Assembly (NCBI GenBank): GCA_002501205.1
Contig: DLRW01000061.1
Coordinates: 1-50,843 of the forward strand
Reading direction: 5' to 3'
From: Flavobacteriales bacterium UBA7878
GTDB lineage: Bacteria > Bacteroidota > Bacteroidia > Flavobacteriales > Schleiferiaceae
Length of the DNA stretch: 50,843 nt
Made by a program: the position numbers and the translations under genes. The notes under the pieces were generated by a model. That model searched no databases. It saw nothing but the letters and a program-made list of their open reading frames with translations, and was not told the DNA's origin. This document shows, in pieces, positions 17,723 through 26,754 of this stretch. The first letter of the stretch is position 1. Each line of letters starts with the position of its first letter.

Positions 17723-18688
17723 TTGAGTGAAAAAACACTAAGCGTGGCCTCGGTAGACCCTTTAGAAATTTATGGGGCCAACAACAAGTATCTCAATCTT
17801 ATTAAAAGTTATTTCCCCGAATTGAAAATCACCGCCCGTGGTGAGCAAATCAAAGTGAATGGCGAAGAAAGCCAAATTTTGAAATTCGAGGAAAAGGTGG
17901 AGGAGATTGTAAACTACTTACACCGCTTTAATTCCTTAAGCGTAAATCAGGTGGATCGCATTCTGAAAGACGAAATGGTTTTGGACGCTAAAGACGCTCC
18001 GAATACCGACATTATACTGTACGGCACCAATGGTCAGCCGATTAAAGCGCGTACCCTGAACCAGCGCCGCATGATCAAATCCATCAACCATAATGATGTG
18101 ATTTTCGCGGTAGGCCCGGCAGGTACTGGTAAAACCTATACAGCGGTGGCTTTGGCGGTTCGCGCCTTAAAAAACAAAGAGGTAAAGCGCATCATCCTCA
18201 CCCGTCCTGCGGTAGAGGCTGGCGAAAACCTGGGATTTTTACCGGGCGACCTTAAAGAAAAGCTCGACCCCTATCTGCAGCCTTTATACGATGCTTTGCG
18301 TGATATGATTCCACCGGAAAAGCTTTCTTATTATCTAGAGAGCGGAACCATCCAAATTGCACCTTTGGCCTTTATGCGTGGGCGAACTTTGGATCGGGCC
18401 TTTGTAATTCTGGATGAAGCACAGAATACCACGCATGCCCAAATGAAGATGTTCCTTACCCGTATGGGAGCTTCAGCTAAATTTATTGTTACCGGCGATG
18501 CCAGCCAGATCGACTTGCCTCGCAAACAAATTTCAGGCTTAAAGGAGGCCCTGCGCATCCTTCAAAACATCGAAGGCATCGACACCATTTACCTGGAAGA
18601 AAACGACGTAATTCGTCACCAATTAGTTAAAAACATAATTCGCGCTTACGACAAGCAGGAAAAAGATGAAAGCAATCACAAAGACTAA
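17723..18688 (+). CDS. phoH: PhoH-like ATPase (YbeZ family)
   Basis: A 321-residue cytoplasmic P-loop ATPase. An N-terminal KH-like RNA-binding region is followed by Walker A GPAGTGKT at 131-138 and Walker B ILDEAQN at about 229-235, plus VTGDASQIDLP. YbeZ proteins work with YbeY in rRNA and RNA processing. No ATG exists at the 5' end: the frame is open to 17654, and TTG at 17723 gives the family-like start (MSEKTLSVASVDPLEIYG) and clears the divergent promoter region. Its 3' end overlaps purC by 23 nt. Confidence 0.93.
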   Translation: MSEKTLSVASVDPLEIYGANNKYLNLIKSYFPELKITARGEQIKVNGEESQILKFEEKVEEIVNYLHRFNSLSVNQVDRILKDEMVLDAKDAPNTDIILYGTNGQPIKARTLNQRRMIKSINHNDVIFAVGPAGTGKTYTAVALAVRALKNKEVKRIILTRPAVEAGENLGFLPGDLKEKLDPYLQPLYDALRDMIPPEKLSYYLESGTIQIAPLAFMRGRTLDRAFVILDEAQNTTHAQMKMFLTRMGASAKFIVTGDASQIDLPRKQISGLKEALRILQNIEGIDTIYLEENDVIRHQLVKNIIRAYDKQEKDESNHKD

Positions 18689-19619
18689 TTTTCAGTTCCC
18701 TGGTCAAACTTCTTTTTATCAGGGAAAGGTTCGGGATGTATACAGCCTTAGCAACAATCTTTTAGTGATGGTAGCTTCGGATCGAATTTCTGCTTTCGAT
18801 GTGGTTCTTCCGAAGGGCATTCCTGGTAAAGGACAAGTATTAAATCAGATTGCCAATTTCTTTTTAGACGCAACCTCAGATATCGTTCCCAACTGGAAAA
18901 CCGTAATGGCCGACCCCATGGTTACTATTGGCCAAAAAGCAGAACCTTTTAAGGTGGAAATGGTAATTCGCGGTTATCTAACCGGACATGCCTGGCGTAC
19001 TTATAAGAGCGGGGAAAGGGAATTATGTGGTGTAGCTTTAGCCGAAGGCATGGTGGAGAATCAGGCTTTCGCCGAAGCGATAATCACCCCTACCACTAAG
19101 GCAGATCAGGGATTGCATGATGAGGATATTAGTCGCGAAGCAATTTTGGCCCAAGGAATTGTTTCGGAAAGCGATTATCTCCAATTGGAGAAATATACCC
19201 GTGCTTTATTTCAACGTGGACAAGAAATGGCTCGTAAAAGAGGTTTAATTCTTGTGGATACCAAATACGAATTCGGTAAGAATGCCGCTGGTGAAATCAT
19301 TTTGATCGATGAAATTCACACCCCTGACTCCTCTCGTTACTTCTATGCAGAAGGCTATGAAGAGCGTTTAGCCAATGGAGAAGCTCAAAGACAATTGAGT
19401 AAAGAATTCGTTCGAGAATGGTTAATGGCCAATGGCTTTCAGGGTAAGGAAGGACAAACTGTTCCCGAAATGACAGAGGCCTTTGTTCAGGAAGTTTCAG
19501 AGCGCTATGCTGAGCTTTTCGAAAAAATTACCGGACAGGATTTTAAAGCCGACACCAGTTCTGATCCAATGCAGAGGATGGAAGAAAACATAATAAAGCA
19601 TCTAAAACAACTAGCATGA
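18666..19619 (+). CDS. purC: SAICAR synthase (purine biosynthesis)
   Basis: A 317-residue phosphoribosylaminoimidazole-succinocarboxamide synthase, which joins CAIR and aspartate using ATP. Family motifs are clear: YQGKVRDVYSL near the start, VASDRISAFDVVLP, VEMVIRGYLTGHAWR, PTTKADQGLHDE, LVDTKYEFG and IDEIHTPDSSRYF. Length fits the longer plant/Bacteroidota type. It overlaps phoH by 23 nt, and its TGA overlaps the ATG of the next barrel gene (ATGA), so phoH-purC-barrel is one unit. Confidence 0.98.
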   Translation: MKAITKTNFQFPGQTSFYQGKVRDVYSLSNNLLVMVASDRISAFDVVLPKGIPGKGQVLNQIANFFLDATSDIVPNWKTVMADPMVTIGQKAEPFKVEMVIRGYLTGHAWRTYKSGERELCGVALAEGMVENQAFAEAIITPTTKADQGLHDEDISREAILAQGIVSESDYLQLEKYTRALFQRGQEMARKRGLILVDTKYEFGKNAAGEIILIDEIHTPDSSRYFYAEGYEERLANGEAQRQLSKEFVREWLMANGFQGKEGQTVPEMTEAFVQEVSERYAELFEKITGQDFKADTSSDPMQRMEENIIKHLKQLA

Positions 19620-20224
19620 AAAAGTGGATTTTAGCCCTCATTCTCACCTTTAGCTTAGGCAGCTTACAAGCACAATTGGATTTCGGTTTAAGAGCCGGAG
19701 TAGGTTTAGCTAAAGCAGGAATCAGTGATTTCAACAGCGCCCAACAGGCCATTGAGGATATTGAAGACGCAGAACGCGAGTTAAGCTACCATGCGGGGAT
19801 TTACTTTAAAATTAAAACCCCGGTCCTTTTTATTCAGCCCGAAGTTATCTTCTCGCAGGTAAGTCAAAGCGTGAATGCCCAACAATCTGGGACCACTGCA
19901 GAACGCAGTTTGGAATTGGATATGAGTAGAGTCGACATCCCGCTTTTAATTGGTAAACAATTTGGTCCCTTGCGATTAATGGCTGGCCCCGTTTACAGCG
20001 CCAATATCAGCGACTTAAGCGGTAATATCGATTCTGATCTTAAATCCGGAACCTTTGGTTATCAATTGGGCCTCGGTTTCGAAATCAAGAAGCTATTGAT
20101 TGACGTGCGTTATGAAGGAGCATTTTCACCTTGGGCTTCCAATCTGATTGTCGATCAAACTGAATATCAAGTAGACCTTCGCACCAGCCAAATTCTGGTT
20201 TGCTTAGGTTTCGAGCTGTTCTAA
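19616..20224 (+). CDS. Outer-membrane beta-barrel protein
   Basis: A 202-residue protein with a signal peptide (residues 1-19, SLQAQ). The rest is a typical small barrel (LDFGLRAGVGLAKAG, IYFKIKTPVLFIQPEVIFSQVS, SRVDIPLLIGKQFGPLRLMAGPVY) ending in an aromatic-terminated strand (CLGFELF). It resembles the PorT-like 'outer membrane beta-barrel' domain family, but I cannot call it PorT. The ATGA overlap with purC means co-translation. It ends 2 nt before the convergent nuclease gene. Confidence 0.75.
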   Translation: MKKWILALILTFSLGSLQAQLDFGLRAGVGLAKAGISDFNSAQQAIEDIEDAERELSYHAGIYFKIKTPVLFIQPEVIFSQVSQSVNAQQSGTTAERSLELDMSRVDIPLLIGKQFGPLRLMAGPVYSANISDLSGNIDSDLKSGTFGYQLGLGFEIKKLLIDVRYEGAFSPWASNLIVDQTEYQVDLRTSQILVCLGFELF

Positions 20225-20226
20225 AT

Positions 20227-21492
20227 CTATTCGGCTTGCGCCGGAAGGGACATTAGGGTAAATTCACCCGATAAGATTCCTAATTTGAGGAACTCCATAT
20301 AGCTGGGCTCATTACTAATTGGGGTCATCAGATGATGTACCCTTTCCCAACTTTTTAGTTTATCGTTCAATTTGTAAAAGAGATAGCCTTTTAATTGACC
20401 TTCTTCAATCACAAAAACCGAACGTTCTGCACTTTGACGACCTTTGGCTTGAACCAAGGCTTTTTCTGGCATATCCATTAAAAAAGGCAAGGGATCTTTA
20501 CCATTACGACCTTTCAAGCCTCTTTGATACATGCGTAAAGCACGATTGGCTGCTTGTTGATTAGATGCCTTAAGTACGGGCTTTTTCTTGCCAGCCTTTG
20601 CCAGTTCATTTACACTTAAAGCTGGAGGACTTTGACGCTTATCAATAAAAACCCCCACCTGCAAATTGCTCGGCTGAATACGATTAAAAGGAGGATGCGA
20701 TAAATTCAATTCCTCCTGTTTCTTGATTCGAGCAATAAGCCAATTCCCGGTTGGTTCTACTTTGAGGCTATGGGTTTGATCTTTTAAAGCAACGATACGC
20801 TCGCTATCGCCAATGAACAGACGATTGATAGCGGCCTTAATATTATCCGAAGCCCCCAGGTAAATCAACTTACCATGGCGATCATGTAAATAATAAATAC
20901 CACGGTTGTGCTTTACCGAGCGTAGCAGGTCTCGAATCTTATCCTTGTGATAATCTCCTTCCAGAATGCTTTGCTCAAAGGAATTGATCCCTTTACTCTG
21001 ATCTTTATCGCGAAGAATTTCAAACAACTCCAGAGTGGCTCGGGCATCATGCTCTGCCCGATGTTTAGCGGGACGCGTTAAACCCAATTCCTCACAAAGA
21101 GAATCCAGACCATAACTCTTTAAACCGGGAATTAAAGACTCGGCCAGGGAAATGGTATCAAGAGTAGATCTTTCGAATTGATAGCCTAAACGATCAAATT
21201 CCTGGCGAATCATTCGATAATCGAACTCCACATTATGGCCTACAATTACAGCATCTTGAGTGATATCAATTAAGCGCTTGGCAATTTCATGGAAACGAGG
21301 GGCTCGTAAAAGCATTTTATCCGTAATCCCGGTAATCTTCTGAACGTAGGGCTGCACCTTACGATGTGGATGAACGAGACTGATCAATTGATCGACAATT
21401 TCCTCACCATCGTAGCGGAATGCTGCAATCTCAATCATTGACTCCTTTCCGAAAGGACCTCCACTGGATTCAATGTCCACAACACAATACAT
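20227..21492 (-). CDS. DEDDh exonuclease fused to GIY-YIG nuclease domain
   Basis: A 421-residue protein. Residues 1-170 form a DnaQ-like 3'-5' exonuclease domain with Asp6 and Glu8 (VVDIES), GHNVEFDYRM and the DEDDh end HRAEHDARATLELF. Around residue 198 a UvrC-type GIY-YIG domain begins (GIYYLHDRHGKLIYLGAS). This exonuclease plus GIY-YIG fusion is common in Bacteroidota and Actinobacteria and is probably a DNA-repair or proofreading nuclease. The ATG at 21492 is used instead of 21516 because the catalytic strand starts directly after it. The C-terminal 150 residues have no motif I recognise. Confidence 0.88.
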   Translation of the reverse strand: MYCVVDIESSGGPFGKESMIEIAAFRYDGEEIVDQLISLVHPHRKVQPYVQKITGITDKMLLRAPRFHEIAKRLIDITQDAVIVGHNVEFDYRMIRQEFDRLGYQFERSTLDTISLAESLIPGLKSYGLDSLCEELGLTRPAKHRAEHDARATLELFEILRDKDQSKGINSFEQSILEGDYHKDKIRDLLRSVKHNRGIYYLHDRHGKLIYLGASDNIKAAINRLFIGDSERIVALKDQTHSLKVEPTGNWLIARIKKQEELNLSHPPFNRIQPSNLQVGVFIDKRQSPPALSVNELAKAGKKKPVLKASNQQAANRALRMYQRGLKGRNGKDPLPFLMDMPEKALVQAKGRQSAERSVFVIEEGQLKGYLFYKLNDKLKSWERVHHLMTPISNEPSYMEFLKLGILSGEFTLMSLPAQAE

Positions 21493-21561
21493 AAGGCGAA
21501 GATATTTATTATTCAAAAAATTGCGGCACGAGCAAGGCGTATGTATTTACTTTGTGGGCGA

Positions 21562-23802
21562 ATGGAAATCCACTTTCGGCGGCATATTGGCTCTATCGCT
21601 CTTATTGCGACAATTCTGTTTTTTTCTGCTCCGCTGGAAGCGCAAGATATTTCGTTGGATAGCATTCTACATAAAGCTCGTACCCTCAGGCCTCAAAATC
21701 TTAAAAAATATTACAGCTACAAAAGTAGATTTAAAGAAAGATGTAAGGCTCATGTTCAGGAAGTTCCTTTCGAGGTATGGCCCGTTTCCGGTGTTTTAAT
21801 TCCTGCTCAAAAAGATACCGGGCTAGCTTATTACAGTGAGGCATTAATTGATGCCCGCTATGGTGGCCCACAACACTATTTTCAGGATGTGCTAATAAAA
21901 CGTGAAGCCGGAAAGGTGCCCATACCCAATTGGCAGCAATTACCAGCTTACGATTTTAACCTCCTTCAGAAAAGGATTTACCTCAATGAAGCTTTCGACC
22001 GAGGCTTTGTGAGCCCTTTAAGTGAAGAAGGTGCAGACATCTATCTTTTTGAGCTCACCAGCCTAAACCATGAAAAGCAGGTTGCCCGCATTGCCTTTGC
22101 TCCTCGTAAGGAGAAGTTCCCGGCGATGACTGGCTTTATTGACCTGCACTTAGCATCCGGCCTGCCTCTGCATGCCCAATTCAATATTTCGGCAAATAAC
22201 CAATTGGAATTATTGGACAGTATTGCGGTGGTACAAAACTTCAAATGGGAAAAGGGAATCTATAGAGCCCAGGACCAACAAATAGAGATCTATCTCAATT
22301 TATTTCACTTTCGTGGTTATTATCAGGTAAGCCTGGAATATGAGCAATTCCGCTATCGAGAAATCTGGCAAAAAAGCGAGTTTGATGATTTGGTTTTTGA
22401 TTTAAAATCCAGCGAATTCAATACTGATAGCAGCTATTGGCAAAGCTGGAAACGAAGTCCGCAAATAAGTAAGTACCTGGATTCTCTACAAATTTCACCT
22501 ACTCGCAAGCAGCAATTCCGCAGTTTTGGGCGCAGTCGTCTGGACCCGGGACCTTATCGCTTCTACAAGAATATTTTCAGGGGCTATACCCGTCGCAATG
22601 AGAACTTCTTCTGGGATTTACCCCCACTTTACAAGGGATTAGGCTTTAACCCGGTGGAAGGTCTGTATTGGAAGGGACAAAGCCGCATTGGTTATGCGAA
22701 TTCGGATCATGAAATCAGCCTGCGTTTACAAGCTCGTATGGGTACCGCGGACCAAAGGTTTAAACCCATGGCCGAATTAAGCTGGCAGGGAGATTTGAGC
22801 AATCCTATCCAGTTAAGCTTGGAGGCTGGCTCCGACTACCGACAATTTAATGAGGAAGAACCCATATTGCCGGTTTTAAGCACTATCTACAACTTAGTAC
22901 TAGCCCGAAATTATATTAGCCTTTACGGCAAGGACTACCTTAAGCTCAAATACCAGAGTGAATCTTTAAGTGGTCTTACCCTTGGTTTGGATGCTGAATA
23001 TGCCTGGCGCTACCCCCTCTTTAATCGCAGCAATTTTAGCTTGGTGGATGCAGATGCAGATTATGTTAGCAATAATCAAGGATTCGCCCCAAACATCAAC
23101 CCGGGAGGTTTCAAGGCTCATAATTCCATGCGCTTTGACTTGAGCTTTAGCTTTCAATTTGGCGACCGATATGAGCGCCGCTATAATCAACGCTTTCAGG
23201 ATGTGTTAAAAGGAAGACGCAGCTTAAAAGTGCGCTCGCCCAAGATCTATTATGATCTAAAAGTTGGAGTCCCCACCTTTGCCGCAGAAACGGATTTCAT
23301 ATTTCAAAGCTTAGGCATTCAACATCAATTCAGATGGGGAAATATTGGCTTATCCCAATTCGACATCAGTGGTGGACACTTCCTGCGCAATCGCAATGTT
23401 CCCTTTATTGATTACCGACATTTTGATGGAGTGCAAATCTTCTTTTTGCAACCCAGTACCAGTCGATCGGCGCGCATTAAACAATTCAGCACCCTACCCT
23501 ATTACAGCTACAGCACTACCGACGCTTACTTTGAACTTCATTACGAGCACAATTTCGATGGAGCCTTACTTTCCAATAATAACTTTTTGCGTCGTTATAA
23601 AATCCACAGCCTGGCCGGATTCAATTCCTTGCATCTTTTAAATGAGAAAGCTTTTATCGAAGTGTTCTTTGGATTAGATAATATCTTTAAGATCCTTAGG
23701 GTGGAATTGGCCGGAGGTCTGGATAATTTCAATCGTCTAAGACCCTCACTCCGCGTGGGCTTCGACTTCCGTTACGACTATTATCAAAAAAATCGCCGCT
23801 AG
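21562..23802 (+). CDS. DUF5686-family outer-membrane protein
   Basis: A 746-residue protein with a signal peptide (FFSAPLEAQ), a periplasmic N-terminal part (residues 30-330) rich in YSYKSRF-like and YLFELTS segments, and a long C-terminal barrel (about 370-746) with many aromatic strands. The region matches what I know of DUF5686/carboxypeptidase-regulatory barrel proteins, but it lacks the usual N-terminal CarboxypepD_reg domain. The role is unknown. An upstream in-frame ATG exists at 21541; 21562 is preferred because a TACTTTG-like element overlaps the earlier codons. It is divergent from the nuclease gene. Confidence 0.75.
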   Translation: MEIHFRRHIGSIALIATILFFSAPLEAQDISLDSILHKARTLRPQNLKKYYSYKSRFKERCKAHVQEVPFEVWPVSGVLIPAQKDTGLAYYSEALIDARYGGPQHYFQDVLIKREAGKVPIPNWQQLPAYDFNLLQKRIYLNEAFDRGFVSPLSEEGADIYLFELTSLNHEKQVARIAFAPRKEKFPAMTGFIDLHLASGLPLHAQFNISANNQLELLDSIAVVQNFKWEKGIYRAQDQQIEIYLNLFHFRGYYQVSLEYEQFRYREIWQKSEFDDLVFDLKSSEFNTDSSYWQSWKRSPQISKYLDSLQISPTRKQQFRSFGRSRLDPGPYRFYKNIFRGYTRRNENFFWDLPPLYKGLGFNPVEGLYWKGQSRIGYANSDHEISLRLQARMGTADQRFKPMAELSWQGDLSNPIQLSLEAGSDYRQFNEEEPILPVLSTIYNLVLARNYISLYGKDYLKLKYQSESLSGLTLGLDAEYAWRYPLFNRSNFSLVDADADYVSNNQGFAPNINPGGFKAHNSMRFDLSFSFQFGDRYERRYNQRFQDVLKGRRSLKVRSPKIYYDLKVGVPTFAAETDFIFQSLGIQHQFRWGNIGLSQFDISGGHFLRNRNVPFIDYRHFDGVQIFFLQPSTSRSARIKQFSTLPYYSYSTTDAYFELHYEHNFDGALLSNNNFLRRYKIHSLAGFNSLHLLNEKAFIEVFFGLDNIFKILRVELAGGLDNFNRLRPSLRVGFDFRYDYYQKNRR

Positions 23803-23852
23803 CTTGTTCCAACCCTTTTGGCTCAGGGGCCATCTTTAGGGAAAACAAGACT

Positions 23853-24353
23853 ATGAAGTACAAGGCAATGATTGCCGCCCTGTCTCTGCTATTCTTGAGC
23901 AGTTGCTTAACTGACCCTTGGGGAGATTATGGGTATCCGGAATCAAACTACAAACCCATTTTAATGGAGCGCAGTTCGCTAGAGAGCTCTGTAAAATTAG
24001 TGGACCCACAAGCCATTAAAAACTTTGGCAAAATCTACCGCTACAATGACCTGCTTTTTATTAATGAGGTATACGAAGGGATACATATCATTAACAATGC
24101 AGATCCTGCAAACCCGGTAAATATTGGTTTTATCACTATCCCCGGCAATATCGATATCGCTATTAAGAACGGCTATATCTATGCGGATAATGCGGTGGAC
24201 CTGATTGTAATATCCTACGACGGACAAAATGTGCAAGTAGTGGATCGTAACCGAGAGGTATTCCCAGAACTTCCTGCTCCGGATGGCTATTACAGCAGCG
24301 ATCTTTCGGAGAGACCGGACAATACCATAATTGTTAAATGGAAAGAGAAATGA
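23853..24353 (+). CDS. LVIVD-repeat lipoprotein, N-terminal half of a propeller
   Basis: A 166-residue lipoprotein (signal peptide, lipobox LSSC with Cys18). After a short linker come LVIVD-type propeller blades: IYRYNDLLFINEVYEGIHIINNADPANPVNIGFI and IPGNIDIAIKNGYIYADNAVDLIVI. It stops after about two blades. Single-chain relatives I recall are about 400 residues and continue through a Gly-rich linker into the sequence found in the next gene. The two may therefore be a split propeller. It overlaps the next gene as ATGA. Confidence 0.75.
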   Translation: MKYKAMIAALSLLFLSSCLTDPWGDYGYPESNYKPILMERSSLESSVKLVDPQAIKNFGKIYRYNDLLFINEVYEGIHIINNADPANPVNIGFITIPGNIDIAIKNGYIYADNAVDLIVISYDGQNVQVVDRNREVFPELPAPDGYYSSDLSERPDNTIIVKWKEK

Positions 24354-25084
24354 AAAAGTACATCAGTATCCTGGCCATCGCCTTATTATGGTCTTGCGAA
24401 TCCGATTCTAATAGCGACACTTCCAATGGTGGAGGCGCAGGGCAAGGTGGAAGCTTAGCTCGATTTACCATTGCCGGAGATCATCTCTATGCAGTGCATA
24501 ACCAGAGCCTCAATGTCTTTGACATTTCCAATAATGCCAATGCCATCTATCTGAGTAAGCACGAATTGTTTACTACCGTTGAAACGATTTTTACCCGTGA
24601 CAGTAATACCATTTTTATCGGTTCTACATCCGGGATGTTTATTTATGATGTGAGCAGTGCACCCAGCATTCAGCGTTTAAGCACCTATCAGCATATCGTA
24701 TCCTGTGATCCGGTCGTGGCCAATAGTGACTATGCCTATGTAACGCTGCGCTCCGATCAAAACAATAACTTCTGCTGGCGAGGAGTAAATCAATTGGATA
24801 TTGTAGACATCCGCGATTTGAGCAATCCTAAATTGATAAGTAGCTTCCCTATGGTAAGTCCTCGTGGGCTTGGCCTTTATGGCGATACGCTAATGGTTTG
24901 TGATGAAGGCTTGAAGGTGCTCAATGTTGCAGATCCCAATTCGATAAAATTGATCGATGTTGATGAAGACTTCAAGGCTTTTGACCTTATTCCCTACGGA
25001 AACCTAATTATTGCGGTGGCCGAAGATGGATTAAGTCAATATCGCTACCATAAAGGCAAGCTTAACCTTTTAAGCCGACTCTAA
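24350..25084 (+). CDS. LVIVD-repeat lipoprotein, C-terminal half of a propeller
   Basis: A 244-residue lipoprotein with its own signal peptide and lipobox (LLWSC), then a Ser/Asp- and Gly-rich linker (NGGGAGQGG) and SLARFTIAGDHLYAVHNQSLNVFDISN. Further blades follow: IFIGSTSGMFIYDVSS, DPVVANSDYAYVTLRS and LDIVDIRDLSNPKLI. The start at 24350 overlaps the previous stop; an in-frame ATG at 24338 would spoil the signal peptide. The blade order continues that of the gene before it. Exported to the envelope; function unknown. Confidence 0.78.
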   Translation: MKKYISILAIALLWSCESDSNSDTSNGGGAGQGGSLARFTIAGDHLYAVHNQSLNVFDISNNANAIYLSKHELFTTVETIFTRDSNTIFIGSTSGMFIYDVSSAPSIQRLSTYQHIVSCDPVVANSDYAYVTLRSDQNNNFCWRGVNQLDIVDIRDLSNPKLISSFPMVSPRGLGLYGDTLMVCDEGLKVLNVADPNSIKLIDVDEDFKAFDLIPYGNLIIAVAEDGLSQYRYHKGKLNLLSRL

Positions 25085-25761
25085 TGAAACGACTTATAAC
25101 TATCCTTCTAATCTCATTGCTTGGCTATTCTATGATGGCACAGAATGATGGGACTGAAAAAGACAAGAAAGACATCCCTACCCCGGAATGGCAGATTGGC
25201 CTGGTAGTAACAGATATCGTTATTCCTTCAATAAGTCTAGACGCCAGTATTGAAGTGGCCCCCCGAAACCACATTGGTATTCGACTAGCTAGTCCACAAT
25301 ATCAGTCCTTCTCTGACTATGATCTTTACCAGCGTAGCAATTGGGCTTTTAAAGGAGGTATTTATCATAAGGTTTTCATGCCCCTGGACGAATACGATAT
25401 GTTCACCTTTCGCCACGGGATTCGCTTTGGGATTTCTGAGTTGGAATTCGACGCCACCGTTTGGGATCCTTATCAAAACAATGGTAATACCTATTTAGAA
25501 TACCGGGATGTAAGCTATAGCGACCAGCCCATTAGCCTGGGTTATGAGATAATGGCAGGCTGGCAGAACAACTTCAAAAGCTTGTACTTCGAGATCTATT
25601 TCGGCCTAAGCTATGAGTTCATCAATAATGCTTCTGACCTAAAGGCTGTTGAATACAAGGGCGAGGATTTCAGTTTGGATTACTTCGGACCAGGCTATGA
25701 ATACAACAGCAGCATTCGTCCTATAATGGGCTTGGTAATAGGTTTAACTGATCCTTATTAA
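25084..25761 (+). CDS. Probable outer-membrane beta-barrel protein
   Basis: A 225-residue protein with a signal peptide (residues 1-20, GYSMMAQ). Strands such as WQIGLVVTDIVIPSISLDASIEVAP, HNKIGIRL-like (RNHIGIRLAS), FRHGIRFGISELEF and FEIYFGLSYEFIN suggest a barrel. It starts within the previous stop (TAATG), forming a three-gene unit with the two LVIVD lipoproteins. This suggests a surface or periplasmic complex of a propeller with a barrel. Its stop shares 4 nt with that of the convergent yggS. Confidence 0.7.
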   Translation: MKRLITILLISLLGYSMMAQNDGTEKDKKDIPTPEWQIGLVVTDIVIPSISLDASIEVAPRNHIGIRLASPQYQSFSDYDLYQRSNWAFKGGIYHKVFMPLDEYDMFTFRHGIRFGISELEFDATVWDPYQNNGNTYLEYRDVSYSDQPISLGYEIMAGWQNNFKSLYFEIYFGLSYEFINNASDLKAVEYKGEDFSLDYFGPGYEYNSSIRPIMGLVIGLTDPY

Positions 25762-26420
25762 TTCCGAGCTCCGAAAATACTGGAGCCAATGCGCACCATG
25801 GTAGAACCCTCTTCCATCGCGATTTTATAATCTCCGCTCATTCCCATACTGAGCACTTTAAAATAGTCCTTCTCAAAGAGTTCCTGCTTTAGCTGATGAA
25901 AAAATTGGCTTAGGCCACGGAACTCTTTTCGTACCTGGTCCTGATTATCGGTGAATGTCGCCATCCCCATTAAGCCGCAAATACGAATATTAGGATACAG
26001 GCTTTCCAGATCTTTACTAAACAACGCTTGGGCCTCATCATAATCGAAACCAAATTTGCTGTCTTCCTCTGCAATGTGAATTTGCACCAAGCAGTCAATG
26101 CAACGATCAACTTTGGATGCTTCCTTATTTAAGGTCTTAATACGCTTCTCCTTATCCATTCCATGAACAAGGGAAACAAAGGGAGCCATGTATTTGATCT
26201 TGTTGTCTTGAACATGGCCGATCATATGCCATTCTATGTCCTTGGGAAGAGCCTCTGCCTTATCACACATCTCCTGAATACGATTCTCTCCAAAAATCCG
26301 CTGGCCGGCCTCATAGGCCTCCTGAATCGCAGCCTTGGGTTTGGTTTTAGAAACCGCTACCAATTGCACCTCTGCCGGCAATCCGGCTTTGATTTGAACT
26401 AAATTCTTTGCTATCGACAT
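25758..26420 (-). CDS. yggS: YggS-family PLP homeostasis protein
   Basis: A 220-residue PLP-binding alanine-racemase-fold protein (PLPBP/YggS). PLP lysine is Lys25 in VAVSKTKP. Other motifs: FGENRIQEM, IEWHMIGHVQDNK, GLMGMATFTDN, and LSMGMSGDYKIAMEEGSTMVRIGSSIFG. It regulates vitamin B6 and amino-acid balance and has no known catalytic activity. It follows the rpsT terminator, so it needs its own promoter; TAAAATTG near 26430 is only a weak match. Confidence 0.97.
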   Translation of the reverse strand: MSIAKNLVQIKAGLPAEVQLVAVSKTKPKAAIQEAYEAGQRIFGENRIQEMCDKAEALPKDIEWHMIGHVQDNKIKYMAPFVSLVHGMDKEKRIKTLNKEASKVDRCIDCLVQIHIAEEDSKFGFDYDEAQALFSKDLESLYPNIRICGLMGMATFTDNQDQVRKEFRGLSQFFHQLKQELFEKDYFKVLSMGMSGDYKIAMEEGSTMVRIGSSIFGARN

Positions 26421-26433
26421 GGGGCAATTTTAA

Positions 26434-26470
26434 ATAAAAAAAGCCCTTCAACTCAAGGCTGAAGGGCTTT
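26434..26470 (-). terminator. Intrinsic terminator after rpsT
   Basis: On the minus strand AAGCCCTTCA and TGAAGGGCTT form a 10-bp perfect stem followed by TTTTTTT. It lies 20 nt after the rpsT stop and just before yggS. Confidence 0.9.
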
Positions 26471-26489
26471 AAATTTTGAAAACTTGTAT

Positions 26490-26741
26490 TTACAAGCCGT
26501 TCACGTATAAGGTCAAGCTAGACTTCAAGTTAGAAGCTTTCTTGTCGTGAATAATGTTTTTCTTCGCTAATTTATCTACCATAGCAATTACTTCTGGAAG
26601 ACGTTTTGCAGCAGCACCTTTATCGGTTTCTTCACGTAAAGCACGAACGGCATTACGAGCAGTTTTATGCTGGTAGCGATTCAACACACGCTTTTTTTCG
26701 TTAGCGCGAATTCTCTTTAATGCGGACTTGTGATTTGCCAT
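26490..26741 (-). CDS. rpsT: 30S ribosomal protein S20
   Basis: An 83-residue basic protein with the S20 pattern: MANHKSALKRIRANEKKRVLN, HKTARNAVRALR and the C-terminal IIHDKKASNLKSSLTLYVNGL. It binds 16S rRNA early in 30S assembly. The ATG is only 13 nt downstream of the mature 3' end of tRNA-Glu, with no promoter in between, so the tRNA and rpsT must share the promoter at 26855-26885. A strong terminator follows. Confidence 0.98.
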   Translation of the reverse strand: MANHKSALKRIRANEKKRVLNRYQHKTARNAVRALREETDKGAAAKRLPEVIAMVDKLAKKNIIHDKKASNLKSSLTLYVNGL

Positions 26742-26754
26742 AACTTTTTACTTG

